This document shows, in pieces, positions 56,364 through 64,000 of a DNA stretch of 64,000 bases (position 1 is the stretch's first letter; each line of letters begins with the position of its first letter). This DNA comes from Capnocytophaga granulosa ATCC 51502 (GTDB lineage Bacteria > Bacteroidota > Bacteroidia > Flavobacteriales > Flavobacteriaceae). The notes under the pieces were generated by a model. The model was not told the DNA's origin and ran no database searches. It saw only the letters and a program-made list of their open reading frames with translations. The position numbers and the translations under genes are program-made. The stretch lies in NCBI RefSeq assembly GCF_000411115.1, contig NZ_KE150253.1:500153-564152 (forward strand), in the 5' to 3' direction.

Positions 56364-57350
56364 TCAAAGCTCAAAGCTCAAAACTATTTTGTCAAACATT
56401 TCCTTGTCTTTCTCGTTGAGGAATTGGGTTTCTATGGGGAGGTAGTAGAGTTGGGGGAGCGCAAAGCCCAAGCGTACATAATCTTTCTCTGTGGTGAGCA
56501 GGCGTCCTTGTTGGCTTAAGAAAGCGATTTCTTTTGTTGAAAAATGATGGTGATCACCATAGGATAAGTGTGTGAAGTGAGCTCCTTTGCTTTGCAAGAA
56601 AGTAACCAAGGGAGTAGGTTTGGCAATACCTGTTACAAGAGTAAAGGGTGCAGAAAGGAAATCTTCCAAAGGTAGGCTGTCTCCGTCCCGACATACCTTT
56701 GTAGCATAGGCAATGCGGGTAAAGAATACCTGCTGATGGGGTAGGGGGTGGAGCTGTTGTATGATTTTTTGTTGTGCTTCTTCAGATAGTTCTGGGCACT
56801 TGGTAACCAAAATAATCTGTGCTTTGCGTGCACGGGAGCGGATGTCCCTAAGCGAGCCTACGGGCAGTAGAAAGTCCTTGGTATAGAGCTTGTCGTAGGA
56901 AGTCAGTAGCAAGTTTAGCCCAGCCTGTACCTTGCGGTGTTGGAAAGCATCGTCCAAGAGGATCACCCGAAAGTGAGGGTTTTGGAGCAGTCGCTCGATA
57001 CCCTCTTGGCGACTTTCGCATACTGCCACGGTTGCCTTGGGGAATTTGCGGTGGTACTGGAAAGGCTCATCGCCTAGGGTAAGGGCTGTAGACAAAGCGT
57101 CGGCAAGAACAAAGCCTTTTGTTTTACGCCTATATCCACGGCTAAGAATAGCCACTTGCTCCTCTCCCCAAAGGCGTACTAAGTACTCCACCATAGGGGT
57201 CTTTCCCGTACCCCCTACAGCCAAGTTGCCCACACATAGGGTAGGGAAGGGGTACTGTTTCGAGTAAAGCCACCCCCTATCATATAAGAAGTGCCGTAAA
57301 CGCACCGCTATTCCATAAAGAATAGCAAAAGGAAAAAGAAGGAAACGCAT
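56364..57350 (-). CDS. lpxK: Tetraacyldisaccharide 4'-kinase
   Basis: The inner-membrane enzyme that phosphorylates the 4' position of the lipid A precursor disaccharide with ATP. 328 residues. The N-terminal hydrophobic anchor is followed by Walker A GNLAVGGTGKTPMVEYL (41-57), then ILSRGYRRKTKGF, LLDDAFQHRKV and, near the C terminus, TTEKDYVRL. Normal length. It confirms a lipid A-containing envelope. The remaining lipid A genes are elsewhere. Confidence 0.93.
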   Translation of the reverse strand: MRFLLFPFAILYGIAVRLRHFLYDRGWLYSKQYPFPTLCVGNLAVGGTGKTPMVEYLVRLWGEEQVAILSRGYRRKTKGFVLADALSTALTLGDEPFQYHRKFPKATVAVCESRQEGIERLLQNPHFRVILLDDAFQHRKVQAGLNLLLTSYDKLYTKDFLLPVGSLRDIRSRARKAQIILVTKCPELSEEAQQKIIQQLHPLPHQQVFFTRIAYATKVCRDGDSLPLEDFLSAPFTLVTGIAKPTPLVTFLQSKGAHFTHLSYGDHHHFSTKEIAFLSQQGRLLTTEKDYVRLGFALPQLYYLPIETQFLNEKDKEMFDKIVLSFEL

Positions 57351-57408
57351 GGGGAGTTTTGAGTTTTAAGTTTTAAGTTACTAACCACTAACCACTAATC
57401 TCTAACTA

Positions 57409-59424
57409 CTAACCACTAACCACTGACGACCGTTTAGGGAGTACAAAGCTCATAGGCGCCTTTTTGAAGTGTCTCCATACAGCCTTGATAAGGGCGAAGA
57501 TCTCCGAATCAGGGATATTTCTAGAGCGGAAAGCCACCCAAAGAGAGAGGCCAAAGCTTACAATAAAGTTGATAAACCCTACGATAACTAAGCCAACGAA
57601 AATCCATATCCACATGCTCCAGACTAGGTGGAAAGCAGCGCCATAAAGCCCCATAGCAATGTTTCCACTTACAAAAGTGATGTGGCGTATATCCAAATCA
57701 AGGTCAAAGAAAGTTCCTATAGAGGCAGTACTCCCCATGAATACCCCAAACCAGAAGTTGGATAGAATCCCTGGGCGCTTGTGGTCAAGCCAAGCAGCTA
57801 ATTTTTTGGTTCTCTTGACCCCTAAGGCGCGTTTTAGGATAGGATGTTCCTCTATACGGTAAGCAAATTGGTTGTGCTTTTGCTTGTTGGAGACATTTCC
57901 TGCAATAATACCTGAGATAAAGAGGAATACTCCAGCAATAGCGGCATGTAAGATGAGTTTGGAGTGTATAGGGGAAGCGTCTGTTAGGAGTTTGTCCCAA
58001 CTATGTGCCACTATATTCATTCCCAAAAGTCGTTCCGCGCCCCATACCAAGAGCAGGGCAACGGCAAAGGCCATAATGACATTCCCTACAAAGGCAATGA
58101 ATTGCGAACGCCACAAGCGGGCGAAGAACATGGCAAACTCGCTGTGTTTTTCCTCTTCCTTACATTGTTTTCTCATACCCTCTTCTACTACACGAGCTAC
58201 CGTAGTGGCGGTCATAGAAGGCTGCTTGGTGGCCAGTGCAGAGCCTGTCAGGTAGATCAGGATAAAACCAAAGGCATAGTTCATGCTATAGAGGAAAGCA
58301 TGACCAAAAGCACTGGCATGTACTTCGTGTAATAGCGCCTTGAAGATACATAAAAACCCAACGATAAACCCTGCACCGAGGCTGGCTCGGAGCATCTTGA
58401 GGTACTCCTTGGGGGTATCGGTGATATACTTTTCCCCTGTGGAGGCGTTGAACTGGGTGATCTCGTAGGTAACCGTTTGGGTACTTTCCTTGATAAAGGT
58501 GCGTATATTGTTTTTATAGCAGTTGTATTCTATCAGCTTGAGTGCCATGCAAATAGTGTTGTCTATCTTATCCTTTTTGCTGCTGACAACCAGTAGTTCT
58601 ATTAGGGTTTTTACTCGTGAGAGTTGTTGGTTGAGGCGTAAGAGTCCCTGATTGACACGCATGGTGATCCCATATTTGGAAGCATTTTTGTAGGCCTGTT
58701 GAACAAAATCCTGACACTGATGGAAGAGCACCATCAGCTGTTTGTAGTTAAGGTTTTCCTCATTGAGGGGTTCGCCTTGGAGAATAGGCTCACGCATGCT
58801 GTCAAACTCTCGTTCAAAGCTCAGAAAAGGACTTTCCAAATAGCTGTATTCAGGCACCATATGGATAATATCCGACTCCAAGGTGCGTCCACTCATACGC
58901 TGAGTGATTAGCCCAATGGCTTCACAGAGTTGGGTAAGGCTGTTATGCTGATGTTCTTCCTGAGCAAAAAGATCATGGAAGCCTAAAAGCTCAAAGAGCA
59001 GACGAAACTCCTTGCGGTCTATGCGCTCGATCCACAGATAGTCTGTCTGTAGGTAGAACACTTGGTTGAGGATATATTGTAAGGTATCTTTTTCAGGCTG
59101 AAAGGGGAGTATCTTGGCCGAAAAGCGCCTGTTGAGTTCATAAAAGAAACTCGAATCCTGTAGAATTCCCACCTCAGAGATCATTCGGCCGAACTGTCGT
59201 CCAGAGAGTAAGTCCTTGATATACGCTCCTAAGATCTTGCACTGCTCTGGGTTCTCCTGCAGATAGCCGATAAGTTCCAAAAGAGAAATGTTATGGCTCA
59301 CACGCTTAGGACGGAAGTAGCGCACCAAGTCATACAGCAGGAGAAAGCCTGTATGCTTGGCTACCACTCCATCCTTGATGTGACTGTCAAATACTTCTTT
59401 TACACTATATTGTTTCTTTGTCAT
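57409..59424 (-). CDS. Gcr-family ('site-specific recombinase') membrane protein
   Basis: 671 residues matching the family annotated as site-specific recombinase Gcr (PF10136-type). The first half (to about 330) is helical and soluble (SGRQFGRMISEVGILQDSSF); the second half has about six membrane helices (ASLGAGFIVGFLCIFKALLH, AFVGNVIMAFAVALLLVWG, FWFGVFMGSTASIGTFFDLD). The recombinase name is historical: neither Tyr- nor Ser-recombinase residues are visible, and a membrane function is more likely. It precedes lpxK and follows the BtrH-like gene in the same direction, with short gaps of repeat-type filler. Confidence 0.75.
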   Translation of the reverse strand: MTKKQYSVKEVFDSHIKDGVVAKHTGFLLLYDLVRYFRPKRVSHNISLLELIGYLQENPEQCKILGAYIKDLLSGRQFGRMISEVGILQDSSFFYELNRRFSAKILPFQPEKDTLQYILNQVFYLQTDYLWIERIDRKEFRLLFELLGFHDLFAQEEHQHNSLTQLCEAIGLITQRMSGRTLESDIIHMVPEYSYLESPFLSFEREFDSMREPILQGEPLNEENLNYKQLMVLFHQCQDFVQQAYKNASKYGITMRVNQGLLRLNQQLSRVKTLIELLVVSSKKDKIDNTICMALKLIEYNCYKNNIRTFIKESTQTVTYEITQFNASTGEKYITDTPKEYLKMLRASLGAGFIVGFLCIFKALLHEVHASAFGHAFLYSMNYAFGFILIYLTGSALATKQPSMTATTVARVVEEGMRKQCKEEEKHSEFAMFFARLWRSQFIAFVGNVIMAFAVALLLVWGAERLLGMNIVAHSWDKLLTDASPIHSKLILHAAIAGVFLFISGIIAGNVSNKQKHNQFAYRIEEHPILKRALGVKRTKKLAAWLDHKRPGILSNFWFGVFMGSTASIGTFFDLDLDIRHITFVSGNIAMGLYGAAFHLVWSMWIWIFVGLVIVGFINFIVSFGLSLWVAFRSRNIPDSEIFALIKAVWRHFKKAPMSFVLPKRSSVVSG

Positions 59425-59465
59425 CTTATTTAAGTTTTAAGTTTTGAATTTTGAGTTACTAATCA

Positions 59466-60470
59466 CTAACGACTCACCACTTTTCTAAGTTTTTTATAAA
59501 AAGCCTCTTCGCGCTGAGCGATCTGAGAGAGCCTCTGTGAAAGCCCCTCATAAGCGGCGCGATGCGCCTGGTTGCGGTTCTTATATAAGCGTGCTACCTC
59601 CACTGCAAAATCACGCCATAGGTCACCGATGGCCGTAATCTCTTGGGAACATTCCTTTAGGGCATCGCACTTGAGCACTTCGGCGGCTTCCTCAAGGAAA
59701 GCCCCATAGATAAAGCGAAAACCACCCCCACCGGTACCTATTTCCTCTTGCATACGGATCATTTGGGCAAGGTAGTGATTGGTGATTTTGACCCCTCGCT
59801 TGTCATACCAGCGCAATATATCTTTGCTTACCCACCTGATCGCCCTGACCCCAACAATAGGTACAGGGGCGAGCATCTGGCTGCAAGTATCCTTGATACC
59901 CTTGCCAATGGCCTCCTTTAAGTCTATCTGCTTGGGCAGGTGTGTAGGGAAATACATATGTCCTTTAGGCGCTAGGGTGCCTTGGGCAAAGCGTACCTTC
60001 TCAAGTTCCTGAGAGCTAAGCCTTGTAGGTTCTTCCATTACAGGATCACTGATAAGGTAGGTATCTGCTTCCTTACCATATACGACCAAGTTATGCGCAT
60101 TGAAGTGAAAGCGGTACGCATCAGGGAAATAGGTCAGATGATACACTCCCACTTGTAAGCCTACAGGCATGCCCGCCTGTAGTTTCTCATCTAAGGCCTG
60201 CTGTGCCTTCTGTGGAGAGGAGAACCGCTCACGCCTTACACGAAACCCCAGCCTACGGGCAACCTTGGAAAAAATATGTCCAGGCATGGTGCGATAACTG
60301 ATAGCAGGCGCCTGATTGACTTTCAGCCAAGGAAAATAAAAGAACAATAGTCCAGAGCCAATCCCGAAGATCATAGGCTCACTGAGCTTCAACCCATAGT
60401 AATTCAATAGGTTAGAAGCTGTACCGTTCTCACAATGCGCGGATTGGTTATGTTGGAATACAATTGACAT
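59466..60470 (-). CDS. BtrH N-terminal-domain protein
   Basis: A 334-residue cytosolic protein. The N-terminal motif HNQSAHCENGTASNLLNYYG contains the Cys expected of BtrH-type domains, which have a cysteine-peptidase-like fold; PVGLQVGVYHLTYFPD and FHFNAHNLVVYGKE carry the candidate catalytic His. A DUF4872-like C-terminal part follows. BtrH in butirosin synthesis transfers an acyl group from acyl carrier protein to an aminoglycoside; the substrate here is unknown. The ATG at 60470 is chosen because residues before it are not conserved in character and a -7 box lies 20 nt upstream. Confidence 0.75.
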   Translation of the reverse strand: MSIVFQHNQSAHCENGTASNLLNYYGLKLSEPMIFGIGSGLLFFYFPWLKVNQAPAISYRTMPGHIFSKVARRLGFRVRRERFSSPQKAQQALDEKLQAGMPVGLQVGVYHLTYFPDAYRFHFNAHNLVVYGKEADTYLISDPVMEEPTRLSSQELEKVRFAQGTLAPKGHMYFPTHLPKQIDLKEAIGKGIKDTCSQMLAPVPIVGVRAIRWVSKDILRWYDKRGVKITNHYLAQMIRMQEEIGTGGGGFRFIYGAFLEEAAEVLKCDALKECSQEITAIGDLWRDFAVEVARLYKNRNQAHRAAYEGLSQRLSQIAQREEAFYKKLRKVVSR

Positions 60471-60489
60471 ATACAGATGATAAGAAAGG

Positions 60490-60497
60490 CAAAAGTA
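60490..60497 (-). promoter_or_regulatory. -7 box of BtrH-like/Gcr unit
   Basis: TACTTTTG (then C) on the minus strand, 20 nt before the start. Confidence 0.55.
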
Positions 60498-60565
60498 CAA
60501 AAAAAATCTTGGATAAGAGAAAAAGCAAAGGCGGTTTTTTAGCAAAATTTTTTAAGGACAAAGAT

Positions 60566-60597
60566 TTTGCTTGTAATTGCAAAATATAGTATCTTTG
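60566..60597 (+). promoter_or_regulatory. Promoter of MBL hydrolase operon
   Basis: TTTG, 20 nt, TATCTTTG (then C), 36 nt before the ATG. A second -7-like TACTTTTG at 60620-60627 is too close to the start to give a normal leader. Confidence 0.65.
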
Positions 60598-60632
60598 CAG
60601 TTTCGAAAAATGTATCTTTTACTTTTGCAAAA

Positions 60633-61277
60633 ATGCTTACATTACAGTCATTTACGTTCAATCCGTTTTCGGAAAACACCTATATATTATATGGAGCACA
60701 AGGCAAGGCTTTCCTAATAGACCCTGGTTGTGCTATTCACTCAGAGCAGGTAAAGCTCCGAGATTTTATCAAGGAAAAAGGGCTTACCGTGGAGAAAATC
60801 CTACTAACCCATGCACATATAGACCATGTCTTTGGTCTACAATGGGCCTGTGATACTTTTGCTTTGCCTGTGCATCTGCATCCTAACGAACAAGAAGTCT
60901 TGGAGCGTAACCCCTTGGATGCACGCCTTTTTGGTTTTGATTTTCCTGAGTTTGACGGAGATTATGTGTTTGTAGATGAGCATACCATCCTTCATTTGGA
61001 GGATACGCCCATTACGCTACGCTTCGTACCAGGACATTCGCCAGGGAGTGTAGCCTTTTATATAGAAAGCCAACACAAGATTATCTCAGGCGATGCGCTT
61101 TTTCGCCGAAGCATAGGCCGTACCGACCTCTACAAGGGGGATTATGACCAACTCCTACATAGTATTCGCACCCAACTGCTCTCCCTACCCGATGCAACGG
61201 AGGTACATAGTGGACATGGCGCGCCCACTACTATAGGAGAAGAGAAGCGCCTGAATCCTTTTTTGCAAATCCAATAA
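60633..61277 (+). CDS. MBL-fold metallo-hydrolase (glyoxalase II-like)
   Basis: A 214-residue cytosolic metallohydrolase. Metal ligands: H60, H62, D64 and H65 in THAHIDHVFG, the His in FVPGHSPGS, the Asp in SGDALFRRSIG and the His in VHSGHGAPT. SFTFNPFSENTYILY at the N terminus is typical of the YcbL/glyoxalase II-like subgroup, which hydrolyse thioesters. The shorter start at 60633 fits the family. First of four genes read rightward with short or overlapping junctions. Confidence 0.88.
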   Translation: MLTLQSFTFNPFSENTYILYGAQGKAFLIDPGCAIHSEQVKLRDFIKEKGLTVEKILLTHAHIDHVFGLQWACDTFALPVHLHPNEQEVLERNPLDARLFGFDFPEFDGDYVFVDEHTILHLEDTPITLRFVPGHSPGSVAFYIESQHKIISGDALFRRSIGRTDLYKGDYDQLLHSIRTQLLSLPDATEVHSGHGAPTTIGEEKRLNPFLQIQ

Positions 61278-61278
61278 A

Positions 61279-62430
61279 ATGAAACAAACCACCTCGCGAC
61301 TGATTTTTATAGATATTATCAGGGCTTTTGCTATCTGTATGATGCTCGAAGGGCATTTTATAGACGGCTTGCTCGCACCTGAGTATCGTGATGAGAATAA
61401 CTTGTTCTATGCCACTTGGCACTATATCAGAGGTATGACGGCTCCTGTGTTCTTTACTGTTTCGGGCTTTATTTTTACCTACTTGCTGATCAAGGAACAG
61501 AATCCAGCCAAAATGGGTTGGAATCATGTGCGTGTACAAAAAGGGGTAAGGCGAGGCATCAACCTAATCATCATTGCCTACCTGCTGCGTGCCAATATAT
61601 TTAACCTCTTCACCCCTGGTTATACCGATATGAATGTCAGGCGAGTAGATGTGCTCCACTGCATAGGCCTTTCCCTGCTCTTTCTTATTGCCTTTTATCT
61701 GCTCACCTACCGAAGGAAAAACCGATTGCGTATGTCGATCATGCTGCTGGGGACAACCTTTGTGGCCTTTTTCTTTGAACCAATCTATAGTCACCTAACC
61801 TACGAATATTTGCCAATGGCCTTGGCTAACTATTTTACCAAGGAAAATGACTCGGTATTTACCATATTTCCTTGGTTTGGTTATGCTTCCTTAGGAGGCT
61901 TTATGGGCTTTCTCTTCTATAAAAATCGAGAAAATCCCCACTTGTATCGCAATATGATAATATGGTATATCCTTTTGGGAGTGATACTGATTACTTTTCC
62001 CTATTGGATGGGTAAAATAGCCGATACCCTACAGATACATTCCTTACAACTGATTGCCCATGGAGACTATCTGATAAAGCGTATAGGCAATGTGCTACTC
62101 TTTTTTGCTCTCTTTATGATTCTTCGACATGTGATCACCTCCCCAACATTGCAGAAAATAGGACAAAATACCCTTTCTATCTATGTGATTCATTATATAA
62201 TCCTATATGGAAGCTTTACAGGAATGGGGCTATATCGCTATTTTCACGATCAACTCACCCCATGGCAGGCAATCATAGGAGCGATTCTCTTTGTGATAGT
62301 AACCATACTTATTACTTTCTTATACATGCGCAAAGAGGCTCTAATAGATGAAAAGATAGACTTTATAAAAGCAAAAATCTACCAATTTCTCAGAAGAATA
62401 GGGGCAATTTTTGTCAAACAGAAATACTAA
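61279..62430 (+). CDS. Membrane acyltransferase, heparan-glucosaminide N-acetyltransferase (DUF1624)-like
   Basis: 383 residues, about ten membrane helices. The N terminus RLIFIDIIRAFAICMMLEGHF carries the conserved Arg/Asp and His expected of DUF1624/HGSNAT or related membrane acyltransferases; MTAPVFFTVSGFIFTYLL and NTLSIYVIHYIILYGSF are further markers. Likely moves acyl groups from cytosolic acetyl-CoA onto an envelope sugar. The substrate is unknown, and the broader acyltransferase-3 family is an alternative. ATG follows the hydrolase stop by 1 nt. Confidence 0.75.
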   Translation: MKQTTSRLIFIDIIRAFAICMMLEGHFIDGLLAPEYRDENNLFYATWHYIRGMTAPVFFTVSGFIFTYLLIKEQNPAKMGWNHVRVQKGVRRGINLIIIAYLLRANIFNLFTPGYTDMNVRRVDVLHCIGLSLLFLIAFYLLTYRRKNRLRMSIMLLGTTFVAFFFEPIYSHLTYEYLPMALANYFTKENDSVFTIFPWFGYASLGGFMGFLFYKNRENPHLYRNMIIWYILLGVILITFPYWMGKIADTLQIHSLQLIAHGDYLIKRIGNVLLFFALFMILRHVITSPTLQKIGQNTLSIYVIHYIILYGSFTGMGLYRYFHDQLTPWQAIIGAILFVIVTILITFLYMRKEALIDEKIDFIKAKIYQFLRRIGAIFVKQKY

Positions 62431-62434
62431 AACA

Positions 62435-63094
62435 ATGACCGAAGAACAGCGATTACTCACTTATTTAGAGGATTTTATTACCCAGGAGCGCAAGGAGCGG
62501 TTCACTGAGATTCTCTCCAATAGAACCCAACACTTTACCGTAGCCATAGAAGATATTTTCCAGATGCACAACGCCAGCGCAGTGATTCGCACCTGTGAGG
62601 TCTTTGGCGTACAGACAGCGCATATGATAGAGGAAAAATATGGCAAACGCTTGGATGCCAAAATCGCTATGGGTGCCGAGAAATGGGTGACCACCCATCG
62701 GTATGCACAGGTACAGCCCTGTATAGATACTCTCAAGACACAGGGTTATCAGATTGTGGCCACTCTGCCTGCCCCTACAGCGGTACCTCTGCAAGAGTTT
62801 GATATAACCCCCAAGAGCGCCTTTTTCTTTGGTACAGAAAGAGATGGCCTTTCCCAACAGGTGATCTCCCAGGCCGATGTCTTCTTAACTATACCTATGG
62901 TCGGCTTTACCGAAAGCCTTAATATCTCGGTTAGTGTGGCCATAATACTCCAATACCTCACAACCAAACTGCGTAGTTCAGCGCTTAATTGGCAACTTTC
63001 AGAAGAAGAGCAGCTGCTTTTGCGCCTACAATGGACGAAAAATTCCATTCGTAGCCTTACCGATGTACTATCTCGTTACTATTCGCTCAAATAA
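62435..63094 (+). CDS. SpoU-family RNA 2'-O-methyltransferase (TrmH-like)
   Basis: A 219-residue SPOUT methyltransferase. Motif 1 region NASAVIRTCEVFGVQ, motif 2 FFFGTERDGLSQQV and motif 3 IPMVGFTESLNISVSVAIIL are all present. Closest to TrmH, which methylates the 2'-OH of G18 in tRNA. The ATG at 62435 gives a normal N terminus. It begins 4 nt after the acyltransferase stop and is followed by the RNase H gene after 2 nt. Confidence 0.88.
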   Translation: MTEEQRLLTYLEDFITQERKERFTEILSNRTQHFTVAIEDIFQMHNASAVIRTCEVFGVQTAHMIEEKYGKRLDAKIAMGAEKWVTTHRYAQVQPCIDTLKTQGYQIVATLPAPTAVPLQEFDITPKSAFFFGTERDGLSQQVISQADVFLTIPMVGFTESLNISVSVAIILQYLTTKLRSSALNWQLSEEEQLLLRLQWTKNSIRSLTDVLSRYYSLK

Positions 63095-63096
63095 CT

Positions 63097-63720
63097 ATGG
63101 CAAAGAAATACTATACCGTATGGGAGGGCTATAATGTAGGCGTTTTTTCTTCTTGGGAGGAGTGTAAGAAGAATATATCGGGCTATCCTACAGCCAAATA
63201 TAAGTCCTTTCCTACTAAAGAAGCAGCACAAAAGGCATTCCATGAGAACTATTGGGCACATGTAGGGAAAAAAAATACACCCGTAGCCCCTACTTTCGGG
63301 GAAAAGCCCCCCTACAATCCCCACAGTATTGCGGTAGATGCCGCTTGTAGCGGGAATCCAGGAACTATGTACTATCGTGCTATAGACCTCTCTACTGGAA
63401 CAATTTATTTCTCCCAAGGCCCCTTTGCCAAGGCAACCAATAATATAGGGGAGTTCTTGGCTATTGTACATGCCCTAGCACAGCTGGCCTTATCGGGGGA
63501 TAGCCGTACCATTTATTCAGATAGCAAAATTGCTATCTCATGGGTAAAACAAAAGAGGTGCAAGACCAAACTTCCTATGGAAGCGGCCAACCAAAAAGTC
63601 TTTGAACTGATAGAACGTGCCGAGAAGTGGCTCCATACGCATACCTATACCAATCCTATTCTTAAGTGGGAAACCCAACTTTGGGGCGAAATCCCCGCCG
63701 ATTATGGAAATAAAAAATAA
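63097..63720 (+). CDS. Ribonuclease H with viroplasmin-type N-terminal domain
   Basis: 207 residues. Residues 1-60 (KKYYTVWEGYNVGVFSSWEE ... FPTKEAAQKAF) are a caulimovirus-viroplasmin/RNase H1 hybrid-binding domain. The RNase H fold follows with IAVDAACSGNPG (first Asp), NNIGEFLAIVHAL (Glu), IYSDSKIAISWV (Asp) and a final Asp in PADYGNK. It degrades the RNA strand of RNA-DNA hybrids. The first motif is DAACSGNPG rather than DGSC/DGACSGN, a common variant in Bacteroidota. Last gene of the rightward unit. Confidence 0.9.
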   Translation: MAKKYYTVWEGYNVGVFSSWEECKKNISGYPTAKYKSFPTKEAAQKAFHENYWAHVGKKNTPVAPTFGEKPPYNPHSIAVDAACSGNPGTMYYRAIDLSTGTIYFSQGPFAKATNNIGEFLAIVHALAQLALSGDSRTIYSDSKIAISWVKQKRCKTKLPMEAANQKVFELIERAEKWLHTHTYTNPILKWETQLWGEIPADYGNKK

Positions 63721-63845
63721 TAAGACAAAGAGCCAAAGTACTGTCTTTCTACCAATTTTCTCCCATTTAGTTCTCCCTTCGGAGGTTATGGAGATACTGA
63801 CAATCAACCACTTAAAAAATAATTCAAAAAAATTCATTGAAATAT

Positions 63846-63876
63846 TTTGTCAGTTTAAAAAGAAGTTGTACTTTTG
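63846..63876 (+). promoter_or_regulatory. First tandem promoter at window end
   Basis: TTTG, 19 nt, TACTTTTG then CACCCGCTTTCGAAAAGGGA. An exact Bacteroidota promoter layout, not followed by a gene within the next 90 nt. Confidence 0.7.
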
Positions 63877-63939
63877 CACCCGCTTTCGAAAAGGGAGTGA
63901 GTTCATTAAAATAGGCCAAAAAATATTTTTGAAAAAAGA

Positions 63940-63971
63940 TTTGGTAGTTTCGAAAAAAGGTTGTAATTTTG
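63940..63971 (+). promoter_or_regulatory. Second tandem promoter at window end
   Basis: TTTG, 20 nt, TAATTTTG then CACCCGCTTTCAAAAAGGGA, nearly repeating the first block. The downstream gene lies beyond the window; such a paired leader would suit a strongly expressed operon, possibly rRNA. Confidence 0.65.
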
Positions 63972-64000
63972 CACCCGCTTTCAAAAAGGGAGTAAAGTTC

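Noticed and set aside
57409..59424. Gcr protein as evidence of an integrase or mobile island
   Set aside because: The family name is historical; the sequence is a polytopic membrane protein without recombinase catalytic residues, among housekeeping genes.
60620..60627. TACTTTTG as the main promoter of the MBL gene
   Set aside because: Only 5 nt from the ATG; the upstream TATCTTTG with a TTTG partner is better placed.
1..64000. tRNA or rRNA genes
   Set aside because: No cloverleaf-like segments or conserved rRNA sequences were noticed in the intergenic regions on reading; a covariance search was not possible.

Overview
The window is a chromosomal segment of a Bacteroidota (Flavobacteriia) bacterium, most likely Capnocytophaga or a close relative. 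The evidence is a type IX secretion translocon gene (sprA) behind ruvA, three secreted proteins with type-B T9SS sorting domains, a Na+-pumping NADH:quinone reductase operon, and promoters of the Bacteroidota type (-7 box TAnnTTTG, often with a TTTG element about 19-21 nt upstream) before most transcription units. The genus is an inference from overall resemblance; no rRNA or tRNA gene was seen to settle it.

Layout. 1-12.1 kb: three tandem paralogous secreted metzincin-type metalloproteases (the first cut by the window edge), each built as catalytic domain, HYR-like modules, a very long Pro/Ala/Thr/Glu/Lys repeat linker and a type-B T9SS C-terminal domain. htpG and a DUF417 membrane protein lie between the first two. 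12.2-20.4 kb: a leftward outer-membrane locus with a TonB-dependent receptor, a DUF4876-like lipoprotein, a DUF6850-like beta-barrel protein, a di-haem cytochrome c peroxidase and a PD40-repeat lipoprotein. 21-29 kb: a small unknown protein, then housekeeping genes: a DegT-type aminotransferase, pdhB, rpmF/yceD, recF, a TPR membrane protein, ribH and a ferredoxin. 28.5-38.4 kb: ruvA-sprA followed by three tandem outer-membrane beta-barrel genes. 38.5-42.1 kb: an M1 peptidase, a DnaQ-like exonuclease and another beta-barrel protein. 42.4-49 kb: nqrABCDEF with a ClbS/DfsB-like gene inserted after nqrA. 49-55.9 kb: a tight six-gene leftward operon (SPFH/zinc-ribbon protein, polytopic membrane protein, long coiled-coil membrane protein, two paralogous helical proteins, bactofilin-like protein). 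This is the best candidate for an undescribed system. 56.3-63.7 kb: lpxK, a Gcr-family membrane protein, a BtrH-like protein, then rightward MBL hydrolase, membrane acyltransferase, SpoU methyltransferase and RNase H. The window ends in two tandem, nearly repeated promoter blocks that look like the leader of a strongly expressed operon, possibly rRNA.

How the parts connect: SprA is the outer-membrane pore through which the three CTD-bearing proteases would leave the cell. Nqr supplies the sodium gradient. The tandem paralogues and the intergenic inverted-repeat elements (two families, one copy with a clear 9-bp target duplication) show active duplication and repeat movement. No CRISPR array, autonomous insertion sequence or prophage was seen.
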